From NCBI RefSeq assembly GCF_000381985.1, contig NZ_KB907340.1, positions 124,001 through 188,000 on the forward strand: a stretch of DNA of 64,000 nt. The letters run 5' to 3'. Shown here in pieces: positions 27,393 to 36,307 of this stretch (within the stretch, counting starts at the first letter, position 1; each line of letters opens with the position of its first letter). Made by a program: the position numbers and the translations under genes. The notes below the pieces were generated by a model. It saw nothing but the letters and a program-made list of their open reading frames with translations, was not told where the DNA came from and searched no databases. Source of the DNA: Novispirillum itersonii subsp. itersonii ATCC 12639 (GTDB taxonomy: Bacteria > Pseudomonadota > Alphaproteobacteria > Rhodospirillales > Rhodospirillaceae).

Positions 27393-28158
27393 GACGCTCC
27401 TGCGGCCCTGGCAGTGGCCTTCTCGGATTACGGAACGCCTGCGGCGGCAGGCTCTGTGGGCATATGCGGCGGCTTTCGCCATTGTCAATGTACTGATCTT
27501 CTGTCTTCCCGGCGCACAGGCGCAATCTGCCGGGGGGGCGACCGCCACGGGAAAACCGTCACCGACCCTTAAAATTCTGGCCCTCGGCGACAGTCTGACC
27601 GCAGGCTATAATCTGCCCAACGGCCAGTCCGTGCCTGATCATCTGGCCCGCCTTCTGGCAACCTCCCCGGTGATCCGTGACAACCATTTGACCGTCGCAA
27701 TGACCAACGGGGGCCTCTCCGGCGATACCTCTGCCGGGGGGCTGGCCCGGCTGGACTGGATGCTGACGGACCGGCCGGATCTGGTGATCATTGAACTCGG
27801 GGCCAACGACGCCCTGCGCGGTCTGTCGCCGGACGATACCCGACTGAACCTGATCGCCATCATCCAGACGCTGCAGGATGCCAAAATCGGCATTCTCCTG
27901 ACTGGCATGCTGGCCCCGCCCAACGTCTATTCCAAAGACGATATGACCGAGTTCAACGGCATTTACCCCGAACTGGCGGCTGAGTTCGGGGTGCAGCTTT
28001 ACCCCTTCTTTCTGGAGGGAGTGGCCGGAAATCCGGCCCTGCTGCAGAAGGATGGCATGCACCCGACAGAAAAAGGCACCGAGGAAATCGCCCGCCGCCT
28101 GCTGCCGGATGTCGAAAAGGCCGTACAGGACGTGATCGACCAGCGCGGCAAGTCCTGA
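27391..28158 (+). CDS. tesA: Arylesterase / acyl-CoA thioesterase I-like GDSL hydrolase
   Basis: A 255-residue SGNH hydrolase with an N-terminal hydrophobic segment (about residues 25-45, ending PGAQAQS) that suggests export to the periplasm. The four blocks are present: I LALGDSLTAGYN, II GGLSGDTSAGG, III ELGANDALRG and V DGMHPTEKG. It hydrolyses esters and thioesters. The ATG at 27391 has AAAGGAAAG just upstream. It is divergent from the YbbA-type ATPase, a common genomic pairing. Confidence 0.92.
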   Translation: MTLLRPWQWPSRITERLRRQALWAYAAAFAIVNVLIFCLPGAQAQSAGGATATGKPSPTLKILALGDSLTAGYNLPNGQSVPDHLARLLATSPVIRDNHLTVAMTNGGLSGDTSAGGLARLDWMLTDRPDLVIIELGANDALRGLSPDDTRLNLIAIIQTLQDAKIGILLTGMLAPPNVYSKDDMTEFNGIYPELAAEFGVQLYPFFLEGVAGNPALLQKDGMHPTEKGTEEIARRLLPDVEKAVQDVIDQRGKS

Positions 28159-28162
28159 TGCC

Positions 28163-28708
28163 ATGGTGCGCCTGTTCCTTGGTCTGGCCCTGCCTGCCCC
28201 GTTACGCGACCGGATCGCCACCGTCCTGAACGGACTCCCGGAGGCCCGCTGGATCCATCCAGCGGATGCCCATATCACCCTGCGCTTCATCGGCGAGGTA
28301 CAGGAAGACGTGGCGGATGATCTTGACGGCCTGTTGCGCCAGTCCCGTTTGCCCGGCGGCCCCCTGACCCTGCATGGCTTCGGGGCGTTCGGAAACCGAC
28401 GCGGGGTCCGGGCGCTGTATATCGCCGTTCTCCCGACCCCGGCCCTTCTCGCCCTGCATGACCGCTGCGAAACGATCTGCCAGCAGGCAGGGCTGCCCGC
28501 CAGCCAGGAACGCTATCATCCTCATGTGACGCTGGCCCGGTTTTCGCCCCCGGCATCCGGCCGTGTGGAGCAGGTGGTGGCCGCCAATACCGACTGGCCC
28601 GGCGGGACCTTCCTGCCCACTCACCTGACCCTGTTCAGCAGCCACCTTGGCCGCTCTGGCCCGCTTTACGAGGAAGTCGCCGCGTATCCCCTCACCCTCT
28701 CTCCTTAA
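28163..28708 (+). CDS. thpR: RNA 2',3'-cyclic phosphodiesterase
   Basis: A 181-residue 2H-phosphoesterase. It has the two His-x-Thr motifs, HITLRFIGE near residue 40 and HPHVTLARF near residue 128. It opens 2',3'-cyclic RNA ends, and E. coli homologues also ligate tRNA halves. It follows tesA by four bases, so is probably co-transcribed. Its 3' end overlaps the convergent methyltransferase by four bases. Confidence 0.93.
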   Translation: MVRLFLGLALPAPLRDRIATVLNGLPEARWIHPADAHITLRFIGEVQEDVADDLDGLLRQSRLPGGPLTLHGFGAFGNRRGVRALYIAVLPTPALLALHDRCETICQQAGLPASQERYHPHVTLARFSPPASGRVEQVVAANTDWPGGTFLPTHLTLFSSHLGRSGPLYEEVAAYPLTLSP

Positions 28709-29397
28709 ATCGGCTCCCGCGGATCAGGAAAACGGACAAACAGGGTAAAATCGTCTTCGAGGTAGTCCTCCCGACGCCAGACGGTGCCGCCACGATCGGC
28801 GACCTCAGCCTCCAGCCAGCGCTGCCAGCGGTCCGGGTTGGCATAATACATCGGGCGCTCCGTCCGCCGCCGCTGATGGAGCAGGTTAAAAGCCATGCCT
28901 TTCCGGCACTGTGACAGAAAATGGCGGAGGGACTCTTCCACATAGGGTTCCCAGATACTGTCCGCCGTTCCGTCACTGAAATTATAGGTCCCGGAGACAA
29001 AGCCGTAATCGGCGGGTTCTTCAGCCGTCGCCGACACCACGAAACGGGCCCGCAGACCATCCCCCGGGTAGGTGCGGCGGGCCGTCTGAATCATGTCCGG
29101 TGTAATGTCGTAGCCGGTATAATGAGAAATCAGCGGAGCTGAGCGCTCTTTCAGCAGCCCCCACAGCGCCCCCCAGCCACAGCCAAGATCATGGACTGTC
29201 ACCGGTGCTGCCGGATCAGCCGCGTCCAGCAGATCACAGAGCACCGACAGGCGCAGCATCTGCACTTCCGCCGTTGACCACCCCACCCCCAGCGAGGTGG
29301 CCCCACGGGCCCGGACCGCCGCCCCATAACTGTGGGCGATCAGATCAACCTCCAGCGGAAGATCAGGCACCGGGAGCGGATCACGGGACTCCTTCAT
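28705..29397 (-). CDS. Class I SAM-dependent methyltransferase
   Basis: A 230-residue methyltransferase with motif I VHDLGCGWGALWG near residue 68, motif II YTGYDITPDMI, and VSGTYNFSDG near the catalytic region. The substrate is unknown. It is the last gene of a minus-strand pair with the low-molecular-weight phosphatase (11-base gap). The TAA overlaps the thpR TAA on the other strand. Confidence 0.84.
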   Translation of the reverse strand: MKESRDPLPVPDLPLEVDLIAHSYGAAVRARGATSLGVGWSTAEVQMLRLSVLCDLLDAADPAAPVTVHDLGCGWGALWGLLKERSAPLISHYTGYDITPDMIQTARRTYPGDGLRARFVVSATAEEPADYGFVSGTYNFSDGTADSIWEPYVEESLRHFLSQCRKGMAFNLLHQRRRTERPMYYANPDRWQRWLEAEVADRGGTVWRREDYLEDDFTLFVRFPDPREPI

Positions 29398-29407
29398 CAG
29401 CAGACCA

Positions 29408-30013
29408 TCAGGAAGACGCAGCGGCGGACGCAGCCGCCACCTGCGGATAGCGCTGCCGGAGATAGTTCAGCAGTCCGGCGCAACCGTTTTCAATCAGATC
29501 GAGAACGTATTCAAAGCCGGTTTCCCCACCATAGTAAGGGTCTGGCACATCAAGCATCGGCGGATTGTCGAGATAACTCAGAAACAGCGTCACCACTCCC
29601 GGCGGCTGTTCCGCCGGAACCATCCGCTGCAGAGCGGTCAGATGCCCCTGATCCATGGCAATGATCAGATCAAACCGCCGGAAGTCGGCCAGTTCGACTT
29701 TTCTGGCCCGCAGTTCCGCCAGCTCCACCCCGCGCCGCCGGGCCGCCGCCTGTGACCGCCGGTCAGGCGGTTCGCCCACGTGCCACGCCCCGGTCCCGGC
29801 GGAGTCGGTCTCAATCACACCCGACAGACCCTCCCGCTCCACCAGCGCCCGGAAGAACCCTTCTGCCGAAGGTGACCGGCAGATATTCCCGGTGCAGACA
29901 AACAAAACCCGGACCGGCTGGTCCGCTCCGGCGGCTGTCGCCCCGGATGAAGGAAAAGAGTCAGTCGCAGGCACTGTAAACCCCGGCGTTGTGATCTGAT
30001 GCCATGGTCCCAT
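29408..30013 (-). CDS. Low molecular weight protein-tyrosine phosphatase
   Basis: A 201-residue phosphatase. The P-loop C-x5-R is CTGNICRS at residues 40-47, and the general acid loop is DVPDPYY near residue 150. The length exceeds the usual 155 residues because of an N-terminal extension of about 33 Ala/Pro/Ser-rich residues; a later GTG or other start may be the true one. It dephosphorylates tyrosine in proteins, often those that control exopolysaccharide export, though none lies nearby. Confidence 0.9.
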   Translation of the reverse strand: MGPWHQITTPGFTVPATDSFPSSGATAAGADQPVRVLFVCTGNICRSPSAEGFFRALVEREGLSGVIETDSAGTGAWHVGEPPDRRSQAAARRRGVELAELRARKVELADFRRFDLIIAMDQGHLTALQRMVPAEQPPGVVTLFLSYLDNPPMLDVPDPYYGGETGFEYVLDLIENGCAGLLNYLRQRYPQVAAASAAASS

Positions 30014-30089
30014 GAGAGGCTGTGTCGGAAAACCCCTTTTCTTCAGATATCATGCTCCTCTGTCTGCAAAACAATGAAGGCCTCCCCCC

Positions 30090-30824
30090 ATGACCGCCGC
30101 AGCCCCACCGTCGATCGTCATCCTGACCGGAGCCGGAATATCCCGCGAGTCCGGCCTCGACACCTTTCGCTGTGCAGGCGGGATCTGGTCACAGGTCCGG
30201 CTGGAAGATGTCGCGACACCGGATGGTTTCCGGCGTGATCCTGCCCGGGTCCATGCGTTTTACAATGCCCGGCGGGCACAGCTGGCCGATCCGGCAGTAC
30301 AGCCCAATCCCGCCCATCAGGCGCTGGCCCGGTTGGAGCAGGAGTATCCCGGCGAGGTGCTGCTGGTAACCCAGAATATTGATGACCTGCATCAGCGGGC
30401 GGGCTCACAGGCCATTATCCCAATGCATGGAGAACTGCGGAAAATACGCTGCGACGCCTGCGCAACGGTTCTGCCGTGGGATCAGGACTGCTCACCCCAA
30501 AGCCTCTGTCCGGCCTGTGGCAACGGCGGATCCCTGCGGCCACATGTGGTGTGGTTCGGTGAAATGCCGCTGGAGATGGACCGGATCTATGCCGCGCTGG
30601 ATGACTGCGGACTGTTTCTGTCGATCGGCACGTCCGGCACTGTCTATCCGGCAGCCGGGTTTGTCTCCCACCTGTCAGATATCGGTCTGGCTCATACGGT
30701 GGAACTGAATCTGACCCCCAGCGACGGGGCAGGACTGTTCGATGACGGCCTTTATGGTCCGGCGGGCGAACAGGTCCCCGCGCTGGTCGACCGGATTCTG
30801 CGCGGGGATATTCCGGGATGGTAA
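30090..30824 (+). CDS. cobB: NAD-dependent protein deacylase (sirtuin, CobB type)
   Basis: A 244-residue sirtuin. TGAGISRESGLDTFR near residue 12 binds NAD, QNIDDLHQRAGS follows, and the catalytic His is in PMHGEL. The zinc ribbon is CDAC with CPACG. FYNARRAQL provides the Tyr-x2-Arg pair of class III sirtuins, which remove succinyl and malonyl as well as acetyl groups. It overlaps the next gene by a few bases. Confidence 0.94.
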   Translation: MTAAAPPSIVILTGAGISRESGLDTFRCAGGIWSQVRLEDVATPDGFRRDPARVHAFYNARRAQLADPAVQPNPAHQALARLEQEYPGEVLLVTQNIDDLHQRAGSQAIIPMHGELRKIRCDACATVLPWDQDCSPQSLCPACGNGGSLRPHVVWFGEMPLEMDRIYAALDDCGLFLSIGTSGTVYPAAGFVSHLSDIGLAHTVELNLTPSDGAGLFDDGLYGPAGEQVPALVDRILRGDIPGW

Positions 30825-31441
30825 TGCCCGCCGACCCTGCAGCAGAAACCACAGAATCCGTCAAAACCGCAGCCCGCGCCTGTACGGTCTGCACCGGGGT
30901 GCTGCCGCTGGGGCCCCGCCCGGTTCTGCGCGGCAACGCCTCTGCCCGATTGCTGATCGTCGGACAGGCACCGGGGACGAAGGTCCACGCCAGCGGGATC
31001 CCGTGGGATGATGCCTCCGGGGCGCGGCTGCGTCAGTGGCTGGGCCTGCCGCCGGATCTCTTCTATGACGAGGACTGTGTCGCCATCGTTCCGATGGGGC
31101 TGTGTTATCCCGGTGCCAACCCGAAAGGCGGGGACAACCCGCCGCGCCCTGACTGCGCCCCGCTGTGGCAGGCCCGGATGCGGGCCGCGCTGCCTGCTAT
31201 TCAGCTGACCCTGCTGATCGGACAGTATGCCCAGCACTGGTGGCTGGGAAACCGCCGCCAGCCGACCATGACCGCCACGGTCGCCCACTGGCTGACCTAC
31301 GGACCCGCCTTCTTTCCGCTGCCGCATCCAAGCTGGCGCAACACCGCCTGGCTGAAAAAGAACCCGTGGTTTGAAGAGCTGGCCCTGCCGGCTCTGCGTC
31401 AACAGGTGAGGGGGGCTATACATTCTGTCATGACCTCATGA
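30818..31441 (+). CDS. Uracil-DNA glycosylase family protein
   Basis: A 207-residue member of the UDG superfamily, with motif 1 LLIVGQAPGTKVH near residue 50, GAR-LRQWLG, and a late HPSWRNTAW block that corresponds to motif 2. Cysteines in ACTVCTG near residue 25 hint at an Fe-S or zinc site, but only this pair is obvious. Removal of uracil from DNA is likely but untested for this subgroup. Start 30818 overlaps the cobB stop; an in-frame ATG at 30824 is the alternative. Confidence 0.85.
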   Translation: MVMPADPAAETTESVKTAARACTVCTGVLPLGPRPVLRGNASARLLIVGQAPGTKVHASGIPWDDASGARLRQWLGLPPDLFYDEDCVAIVPMGLCYPGANPKGGDNPPRPDCAPLWQARMRAALPAIQLTLLIGQYAQHWWLGNRRQPTMTATVAHWLTYGPAFFPLPHPSWRNTAWLKKNPWFEELALPALRQQVRGAIHSVMTS

Positions 31442-31542
31442 CAAAAAGGCGGCATCGGCAGGCCGGCTGCCGTCTGGACGGCACCTGCGGGAACCGGCTA
31501 CGCTCCCCCTCCTTGTCTCAGCGTCCGCCGTGAGTGATCCCC

Positions 31543-32733
31543 ATGCTGCATCTCAACAGCCGCCCCGATCTTCTGACCGACTATCCGTTCGCCCGTCTGA
31601 ACACCCTGCTGGAGGGGATCACCCCCGGTCAGGATCCGCTGATCTGCTCCATTGGTGAACCGCAACATCCGGTCCCGGCGCTGGTCGCCCCGGCGCTGGC
31701 CGCCGCCAATGCCCTGTGGAGCAAGTATCCGCCGGTCAACGGCACCCCCGAATACCGGGCGACGCTGGCCCGCTGGCTGACCAACCGCTATACCCTGCCC
31801 GACGGCATGATCGAGGCCGACCGTCACCTGCTTCCGGTCTCCGGCTCCCGCGAAGGGCTGTACATGATCCACGAGATCATTGTGCCGGAGCTGAAGAACG
31901 GCAAGCGCCCGACCGCGATCATGCCGAACCCGTTCTATCAGGTGTACTATGCCGGGGCCCTGATGGCCGGGGCCGAACCGGTGCTGGTCGATGCCACCGA
32001 GGAAACCGGGTTCCTGCCCGATTTCGACAGCCTGCCGGAAGAAACTCTGGCCCGCGCCGCCGTCGTCACCCTGTGCTCTCCGGCCAACCCACAGGGCGCC
32101 GTAGCGACACTGGATCAGTGGAAACATATGATCGAGCTGGCCCGGAAGCATGATTTCGTACTGATCGCCGATGAATGCTATTCCGAAATCTACTCCGACA
32201 CCCCGCCGCCGGGGGCGCTGGAAGCCTGCCGTGACCTCGGCGGTTCGCTGAAGAACGTGCTGGTCTTCAACTCCCTGTCGAAACGGTCGAGCGTGCCCGG
32301 CCTGCGGTCCGGTTTCGTTGCCGGGGACCCGGACCTGATTGCCCGCTTTGCCAAGCTGCGCTCCTACGCCTGCGCCGGGATGCCGCTGCCGGTCGTTGCC
32401 GCCGCCACCGCACTGTGGGGGGATGAGGCCCACGCCATCGAAAACCGCACCCTGTATCAACAGAAGCTGGATCTGGCGCAGGACCTGCTCGGCCCCCGCT
32501 TCGGCGCGGTCAAACCGGCAGGCGGCTTCTTCCTGTGGCTGAAGACCGGGGACGGTGAACAGGCCACCCGCCGCCTGTGGCAGGACGCGGGCGTCAAAGT
32601 GCTGCCGGGGGCCTATCTGGCTCAGGCCAGCGCCGATGGCAGCAACTGCGCCACCGATTACATCCGCGTGGCGCTGGTGCACGACCTCGAGACCACCCGC
32701 AAGATCCTGACCCGGATCGCCGCAGCGGTGTGA
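31543..32733 (+). CDS. dapC: Succinyldiaminopimelate transaminase
   Basis: A 396-residue PLP enzyme of aminotransferase class I/II, fitting TIGR03538. It acts in the succinyl branch of lysine and diaminopimelate synthesis. The PLP lysine lies in NSLSKRSSVPGLRSGF near residue 245, and substrate motifs include SKYPPVNGTPEYR and MPNPFYQVYYAG. I chose ATG 31543; the GTG nine bases upstream is less likely. dapF is elsewhere in the window at 61352. An LL-diaminopimelate aminotransferase role is less likely. Confidence 0.9.
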   Translation: MLHLNSRPDLLTDYPFARLNTLLEGITPGQDPLICSIGEPQHPVPALVAPALAAANALWSKYPPVNGTPEYRATLARWLTNRYTLPDGMIEADRHLLPVSGSREGLYMIHEIIVPELKNGKRPTAIMPNPFYQVYYAGALMAGAEPVLVDATEETGFLPDFDSLPEETLARAAVVTLCSPANPQGAVATLDQWKHMIELARKHDFVLIADECYSEIYSDTPPPGALEACRDLGGSLKNVLVFNSLSKRSSVPGLRSGFVAGDPDLIARFAKLRSYACAGMPLPVVAAATALWGDEAHAIENRTLYQQKLDLAQDLLGPRFGAVKPAGGFFLWLKTGDGEQATRRLWQDAGVKVLPGAYLAQASADGSNCATDYIRVALVHDLETTRKILTRIAAAV

Positions 32734-32752
32734 TAACCGGCACCTGAAGCAT

Positions 32753-32786
32753 AAACGGCGGGACCTGCGCGGGTCCCGCCGTTTTT
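32753..32786. terminator. Terminator between dapC and the LonB-like gene
   Basis: AAACGGCGGGACC (32753-32765) pairs with GGTCCCGCCGTTT (32772-32784) around a six-base loop, then TT. The symmetrical A and T runs suit both convergent genes. Confidence 0.88.
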
Positions 32787-32805
32787 CATTACCTGTCCGG
32801 TCCCG

Positions 32806-35292
32806 TCACCAGCGGCGGCGGCGGGCGGCCTCCTCCTCCACCCGCAGACCACGGCGCGGTGGGGGCTCGTCTCCCCCCATGCCGTGGTCATCCAGCGCCC
32901 CGATTCTGGCAAAGGCCCGCAACCGCGCCTGAACCCGACGGTTGACGCTGCCGCTGGTCCACTGGCCGTCCTCCTCCTGCTCACCGGCAGCGACCCCGGT
33001 CAACAGGGTGATCCCTTCATCAATGTGCCGGACCGGCCAGATATGGAACGCCCCATCGGCACAGGCTTCCACCACGTCATCGCGCAGCATCAGATGGGCA
33101 ACGTTCGAGGCCGGGATCAGAACGCCCTGCTCTCCGGTCAGTCCCCGGCTGACGCATAGATCAAAGAAGCCCTCAATCTTTTCGTTCACCCCACCGATCG
33201 CCTGTACCCGCCCAAACTGATCGACCGACCCCGTAACGGCCAGAGACTGCCGGATCGGGACCTCGGCCAGAGCCGACAGCAGGGCATACAGTTCCGTCGA
33301 GGAGGCGGAGTCCCCATCCACCATCCCATAAGACTGTTCGAAGGTCAGCGTCGCGGTCAGCCGCAGCGGCTCCATGGTGCCGAAGCGGTGAGCGAGAAAT
33401 GAGGACAGGATCAATACGCCTTTGGAATGGGTCGGCCCGCCCAGATCGACCTGACGCTCAATATCGATCACCTCACCGCGCCCGGCCCGGACCCGGGCAG
33501 AAATCCGGCTGGGCTTGCCAAAGGCATTCGGTCCGACCTCCAGTACCGCCAGCCCATTGATTTCGCCGATTGCCTCACCATCGGTCTCAATGCGGATGAT
33601 GTCACGCGTGATCTCATCCTGAATGGCCGCCGGAATGCGCCCGAACCGCCGCCGCCGCCCGTCAATGGCCTGCGCCACATGATCGGCGTTGATCAGATCC
33701 TGCCGGGCGCCACGGGCGAAATGATCGGCCTCACGGATCAGGTCGGCCAGATCCCCCATATGGGTGGTCAGCCGCTCCGCATCCTCGGCCAAACGCGAGC
33801 CGTATTCGACGATCTTCGCCGCCGCCAGACGCCCCAGAGGAAGCGTACCCTTCTGGCGGGCCATTTCGGCCAGAACCAAAGCGAAATCGCGGACCGTCTC
33901 CGGGGTACGGTCAATGTGGGTGTTGAAATCCGCCACCACCTTGAACAGACCGCTGAAGTCGGGGTCATATTCCGACAGCAGATAGAAAGTCATCGGCTCG
34001 CCGATCAGAACCACCTTCACCTGCAACGGGATCGGTTCCGGCTCCATCGCCTGCGTTGACCACATCCCCCACGAGCCACCGGGCACCTCTATCCGGATCT
34101 CCCCCTTCCGCAGGGCCCGCTTGAGATCATCATACGCGAACGAATTCTGCAGCAGCTTGCGGGCCTCCAGCATCAGGAAGCCGCCGTTGGCCCGGTGCAG
34201 GGCCCCGGCCTTGATCAGATGGAAATCGGTGATCAAGGCCCCCAGCTGCTGACGGTATTCAATCCGCCCCAGCAGGGCAGGCTGGGTCGGGTGATCCTCC
34301 ATCACCACCGGGGCAACCGTTGCACCGTCGTGATCAATCAGCACATTGACCCGATACCGCCGGAACCGCGCCTCATCACCGACCTTGCGCAGATAGGGCG
34401 GGACCCCGTCCTGCTGATCCTGCTCCTGCGGATCAGTGAGAAACAGGCTCGCATTGTCCTTCAGGTCAGCATGCACCTGATCGAGGTATTCCAGCACCTG
34501 CGGGCAGTCCGCGTAGATCTCCTTACGCTCGGCAATTTCCAGCTTCACCACCCGGTCGGCGGTGTCGGCATCCAGAGCCCGGATTTTTTCCCGCTTCTCC
34601 CGCTCCCACTGTGGGGCCTCCCGCAGGGCTTCCTCCAACCCCTTCTGAAGCTCCCCCATCGCCTCCTTCAGGCGCTGCTGTTCCTCCTCCGGAAGCTTAT
34701 GGAAGTCATCCGGCGTCAGCACCTCTCCCTCTTTTTCCGGGGCCAGCGCCAGCCCCATCGGGGTGCGGACCAGCGCGATGCCTTTGGCCTCAGCCCGCCC
34801 GCGATGCTCTTCCAGAGCCTGTTCCTGCCGCTGCTTAATAGCCTCTTCCAATGCCTTGCGCTGCTGACGGTACTCATCGGCCTCAAAGGCGGCAGGCAGA
34901 GAATGACGCAGCTCTTCAACCAGAGCGTCCATATCGCGGGCGAACTGGCGGGCCCGGCCCGCTGGCAGGGTCAGGGCCCGCGGACGGTAGGAGTCCGAGA
35001 AGTTATAGACATAAACCCAATCCTGCGGCACCGGCAGGGCGGCGGCGGCCTCCGCCAGATAGCGCCTGACCAGACTGGACTTTCCCGTCCCCTCCGGCCC
35101 CATGCAGAACAGGTTATAGCCCGGCCCGTTCATTCCCAGAGCAAACCGGACCGCCTCAATCGCCCGCTCCTGCCCGATTGGCCGGTCAAAGGGCGGGGCC
35201 TCGGACGAACGCTCATAGGGCACCAGAGCCGGATCAACCCGGCGGGCCAGAAGGTCGGTCGGTAACGGGGCGGGGCAAAGCGGCTGGGTCAT
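32806..35292 (-). CDS. LonB-like ATP-dependent protease
   Basis: An 828-residue AAA+ Lon-type protease. Walker A GPEGTGKSS is at about residues 65-73, followed by a long coiled region (residues about 130-260, Glu/Arg/Lys rich). Next come Walker B-like blocks and the C-terminal Lon protease domain with the catalytic Ser in DGDSASSTELYA and Lys in GGVNEKIEGFF. The family is widespread in proteobacteria; in E. coli the homologue is YcbZ. The ATG at 35292 was chosen because the upstream extension starts with TTG. It follows a small zinc protease gene by 45 bases. Confidence 0.92.
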   Translation of the reverse strand: MTQPLCPAPLPTDLLARRVDPALVPYERSSEAPPFDRPIGQERAIEAVRFALGMNGPGYNLFCMGPEGTGKSSLVRRYLAEAAAALPVPQDWVYVYNFSDSYRPRALTLPAGRARQFARDMDALVEELRHSLPAAFEADEYRQQRKALEEAIKQRQEQALEEHRGRAEAKGIALVRTPMGLALAPEKEGEVLTPDDFHKLPEEEQQRLKEAMGELQKGLEEALREAPQWEREKREKIRALDADTADRVVKLEIAERKEIYADCPQVLEYLDQVHADLKDNASLFLTDPQEQDQQDGVPPYLRKVGDEARFRRYRVNVLIDHDGATVAPVVMEDHPTQPALLGRIEYRQQLGALITDFHLIKAGALHRANGGFLMLEARKLLQNSFAYDDLKRALRKGEIRIEVPGGSWGMWSTQAMEPEPIPLQVKVVLIGEPMTFYLLSEYDPDFSGLFKVVADFNTHIDRTPETVRDFALVLAEMARQKGTLPLGRLAAAKIVEYGSRLAEDAERLTTHMGDLADLIREADHFARGARQDLINADHVAQAIDGRRRRFGRIPAAIQDEITRDIIRIETDGEAIGEINGLAVLEVGPNAFGKPSRISARVRAGRGEVIDIERQVDLGGPTHSKGVLILSSFLAHRFGTMEPLRLTATLTFEQSYGMVDGDSASSTELYALLSALAEVPIRQSLAVTGSVDQFGRVQAIGGVNEKIEGFFDLCVSRGLTGEQGVLIPASNVAHLMLRDDVVEACADGAFHIWPVRHIDEGITLLTGVAAGEQEEDGQWTSGSVNRRVQARLRAFARIGALDDHGMGGDEPPPRRGLRVEEEAARRRRW

Positions 35293-35337
35293 CGGCGGCA
35301 CCTGCGGAGCATAGGCGGACAGAGCAAAGAGCAACGG

Positions 35338-35745
35338 TCAGGCAATACTGGTCTCAATCCGATCCATATCGTCATCGGACAGACCGAAGTGGTGACCAAT
35401 TTCATGGATGATCACATGGCGGACCAGATGCCCGAGATCCTCGCCGGTCTCACACCAGTAATCGAGGATCGGGCGACGATAGAGGAAGATCATGTCCGGC
35501 TGGGTGGAAACCGTCCCCACGCTTTTTTCCGCCAGCGAAATACCGTGATACAGACCCAGCAGATCAAACGGGGTTTCAAGCCCCATCTCCCGCTCCACCT
35601 CCGCATCGGGGAAATCCTCGACCTGCACCACCAGCTGGGTGACGTGATCGGCAATTTCAGCCGGCAGGGTCAAAATCGCATCCCGGGCGATCATATCGAT
35701 ATCGGCCAGAGACGGGGCGACAGTAAAAGACGGGGCTGAAGACAC
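35338..35745 (-). CDS. Small zincin-like metallopeptidase (MMP-like domain)
   Basis: A 135-residue protein with HEIGHHFG at residues 114-121, a clear HExxH zinc site near the C-terminus, matching the DUF1025/MMP-like family. EMGLETPFDLLGLYHG and MIFLYRRPILDYW are the family's other blocks. I chose GTG 35745, which has GGGAG six bases upstream; upstream residues look non-coding. Substrate unknown. It lies just before the LonB-like gene on the same strand. Confidence 0.85.
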   Translation of the reverse strand: MSSAPSFTVAPSLADIDMIARDAILTLPAEIADHVTQLVVQVEDFPDAEVEREMGLETPFDLLGLYHGISLAEKSVGTVSTQPDMIFLYRRPILDYWCETGEDLGHLVRHVIIHEIGHHFGLSDDDMDRIETSIA

Positions 35746-35951
35746 GCGAAACTCCCTGAGCGGCAGACAGATCAGGCGGTGCGGGACAGGCCCCACCCGA
35801 TCCCCCCGTTGCAGCCACGGGGCGGATCCGTCATCTTCCCGGAGATGGGGAGGAAACACCAGAGTTTCCAGCCCTTTCCACAGGGCTGACCGTGCTGCGG
35901 CGCACGCACAGGACCGCAGGGGCGGACCGGCCGGACAGAGAGGTCCATACA

Positions 35952-36281
35952 ATGGCAAACGACACCAAAGCCAGCTGCCCCCAACCGCTGACCCTTGCGG
36001 AACGCGAGGCCCTGCCCCGGATTCTCCCCCTCTGGGCCGTGTCTTCAGACGGAAAAACCCTGTGCCGCGGCCTGCGGTTCAGCGATTTTTCCGCTGCCTT
36101 CGGGTTCATGACACGGGTGGCGCTGGAGGCGGAGCGGATCAATCATCATCCCGACTGGCAGAACGTCTATGCGACCGTCACCATCCGACTGACCACCCAT
36201 GATGCGGAAACCCTGACCGTAAGGGATATCCAGCTGGCCGCCGTCATTGACCGTCTGGCCCGTGAGGGTGACGCTTCCTGA
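35952..36281 (+). CDS. phhB: 4a-hydroxytetrahydrobiopterin dehydratase
   Basis: A 109-residue pterin-4a-carbinolamine dehydratase (PCD/DCoH). The active-site motif INHHPDWQNVY is near residue 68. It recycles the pterin used by phenylalanine hydroxylase. The ATG at 35952 gives the family's normal length, with AGAGG ten bases upstream. No phenylalanine hydroxylase gene is adjacent. Confidence 0.93.
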   Translation: MANDTKASCPQPLTLAEREALPRILPLWAVSSDGKTLCRGLRFSDFSAAFGFMTRVALEAERINHHPDWQNVYATVTIRLTTHDAETLTVRDIQLAAVIDRLAREGDAS

Positions 36282-36307
36282 CCGGTCAGGGCCGGGCGGG
36301 AACCGGA

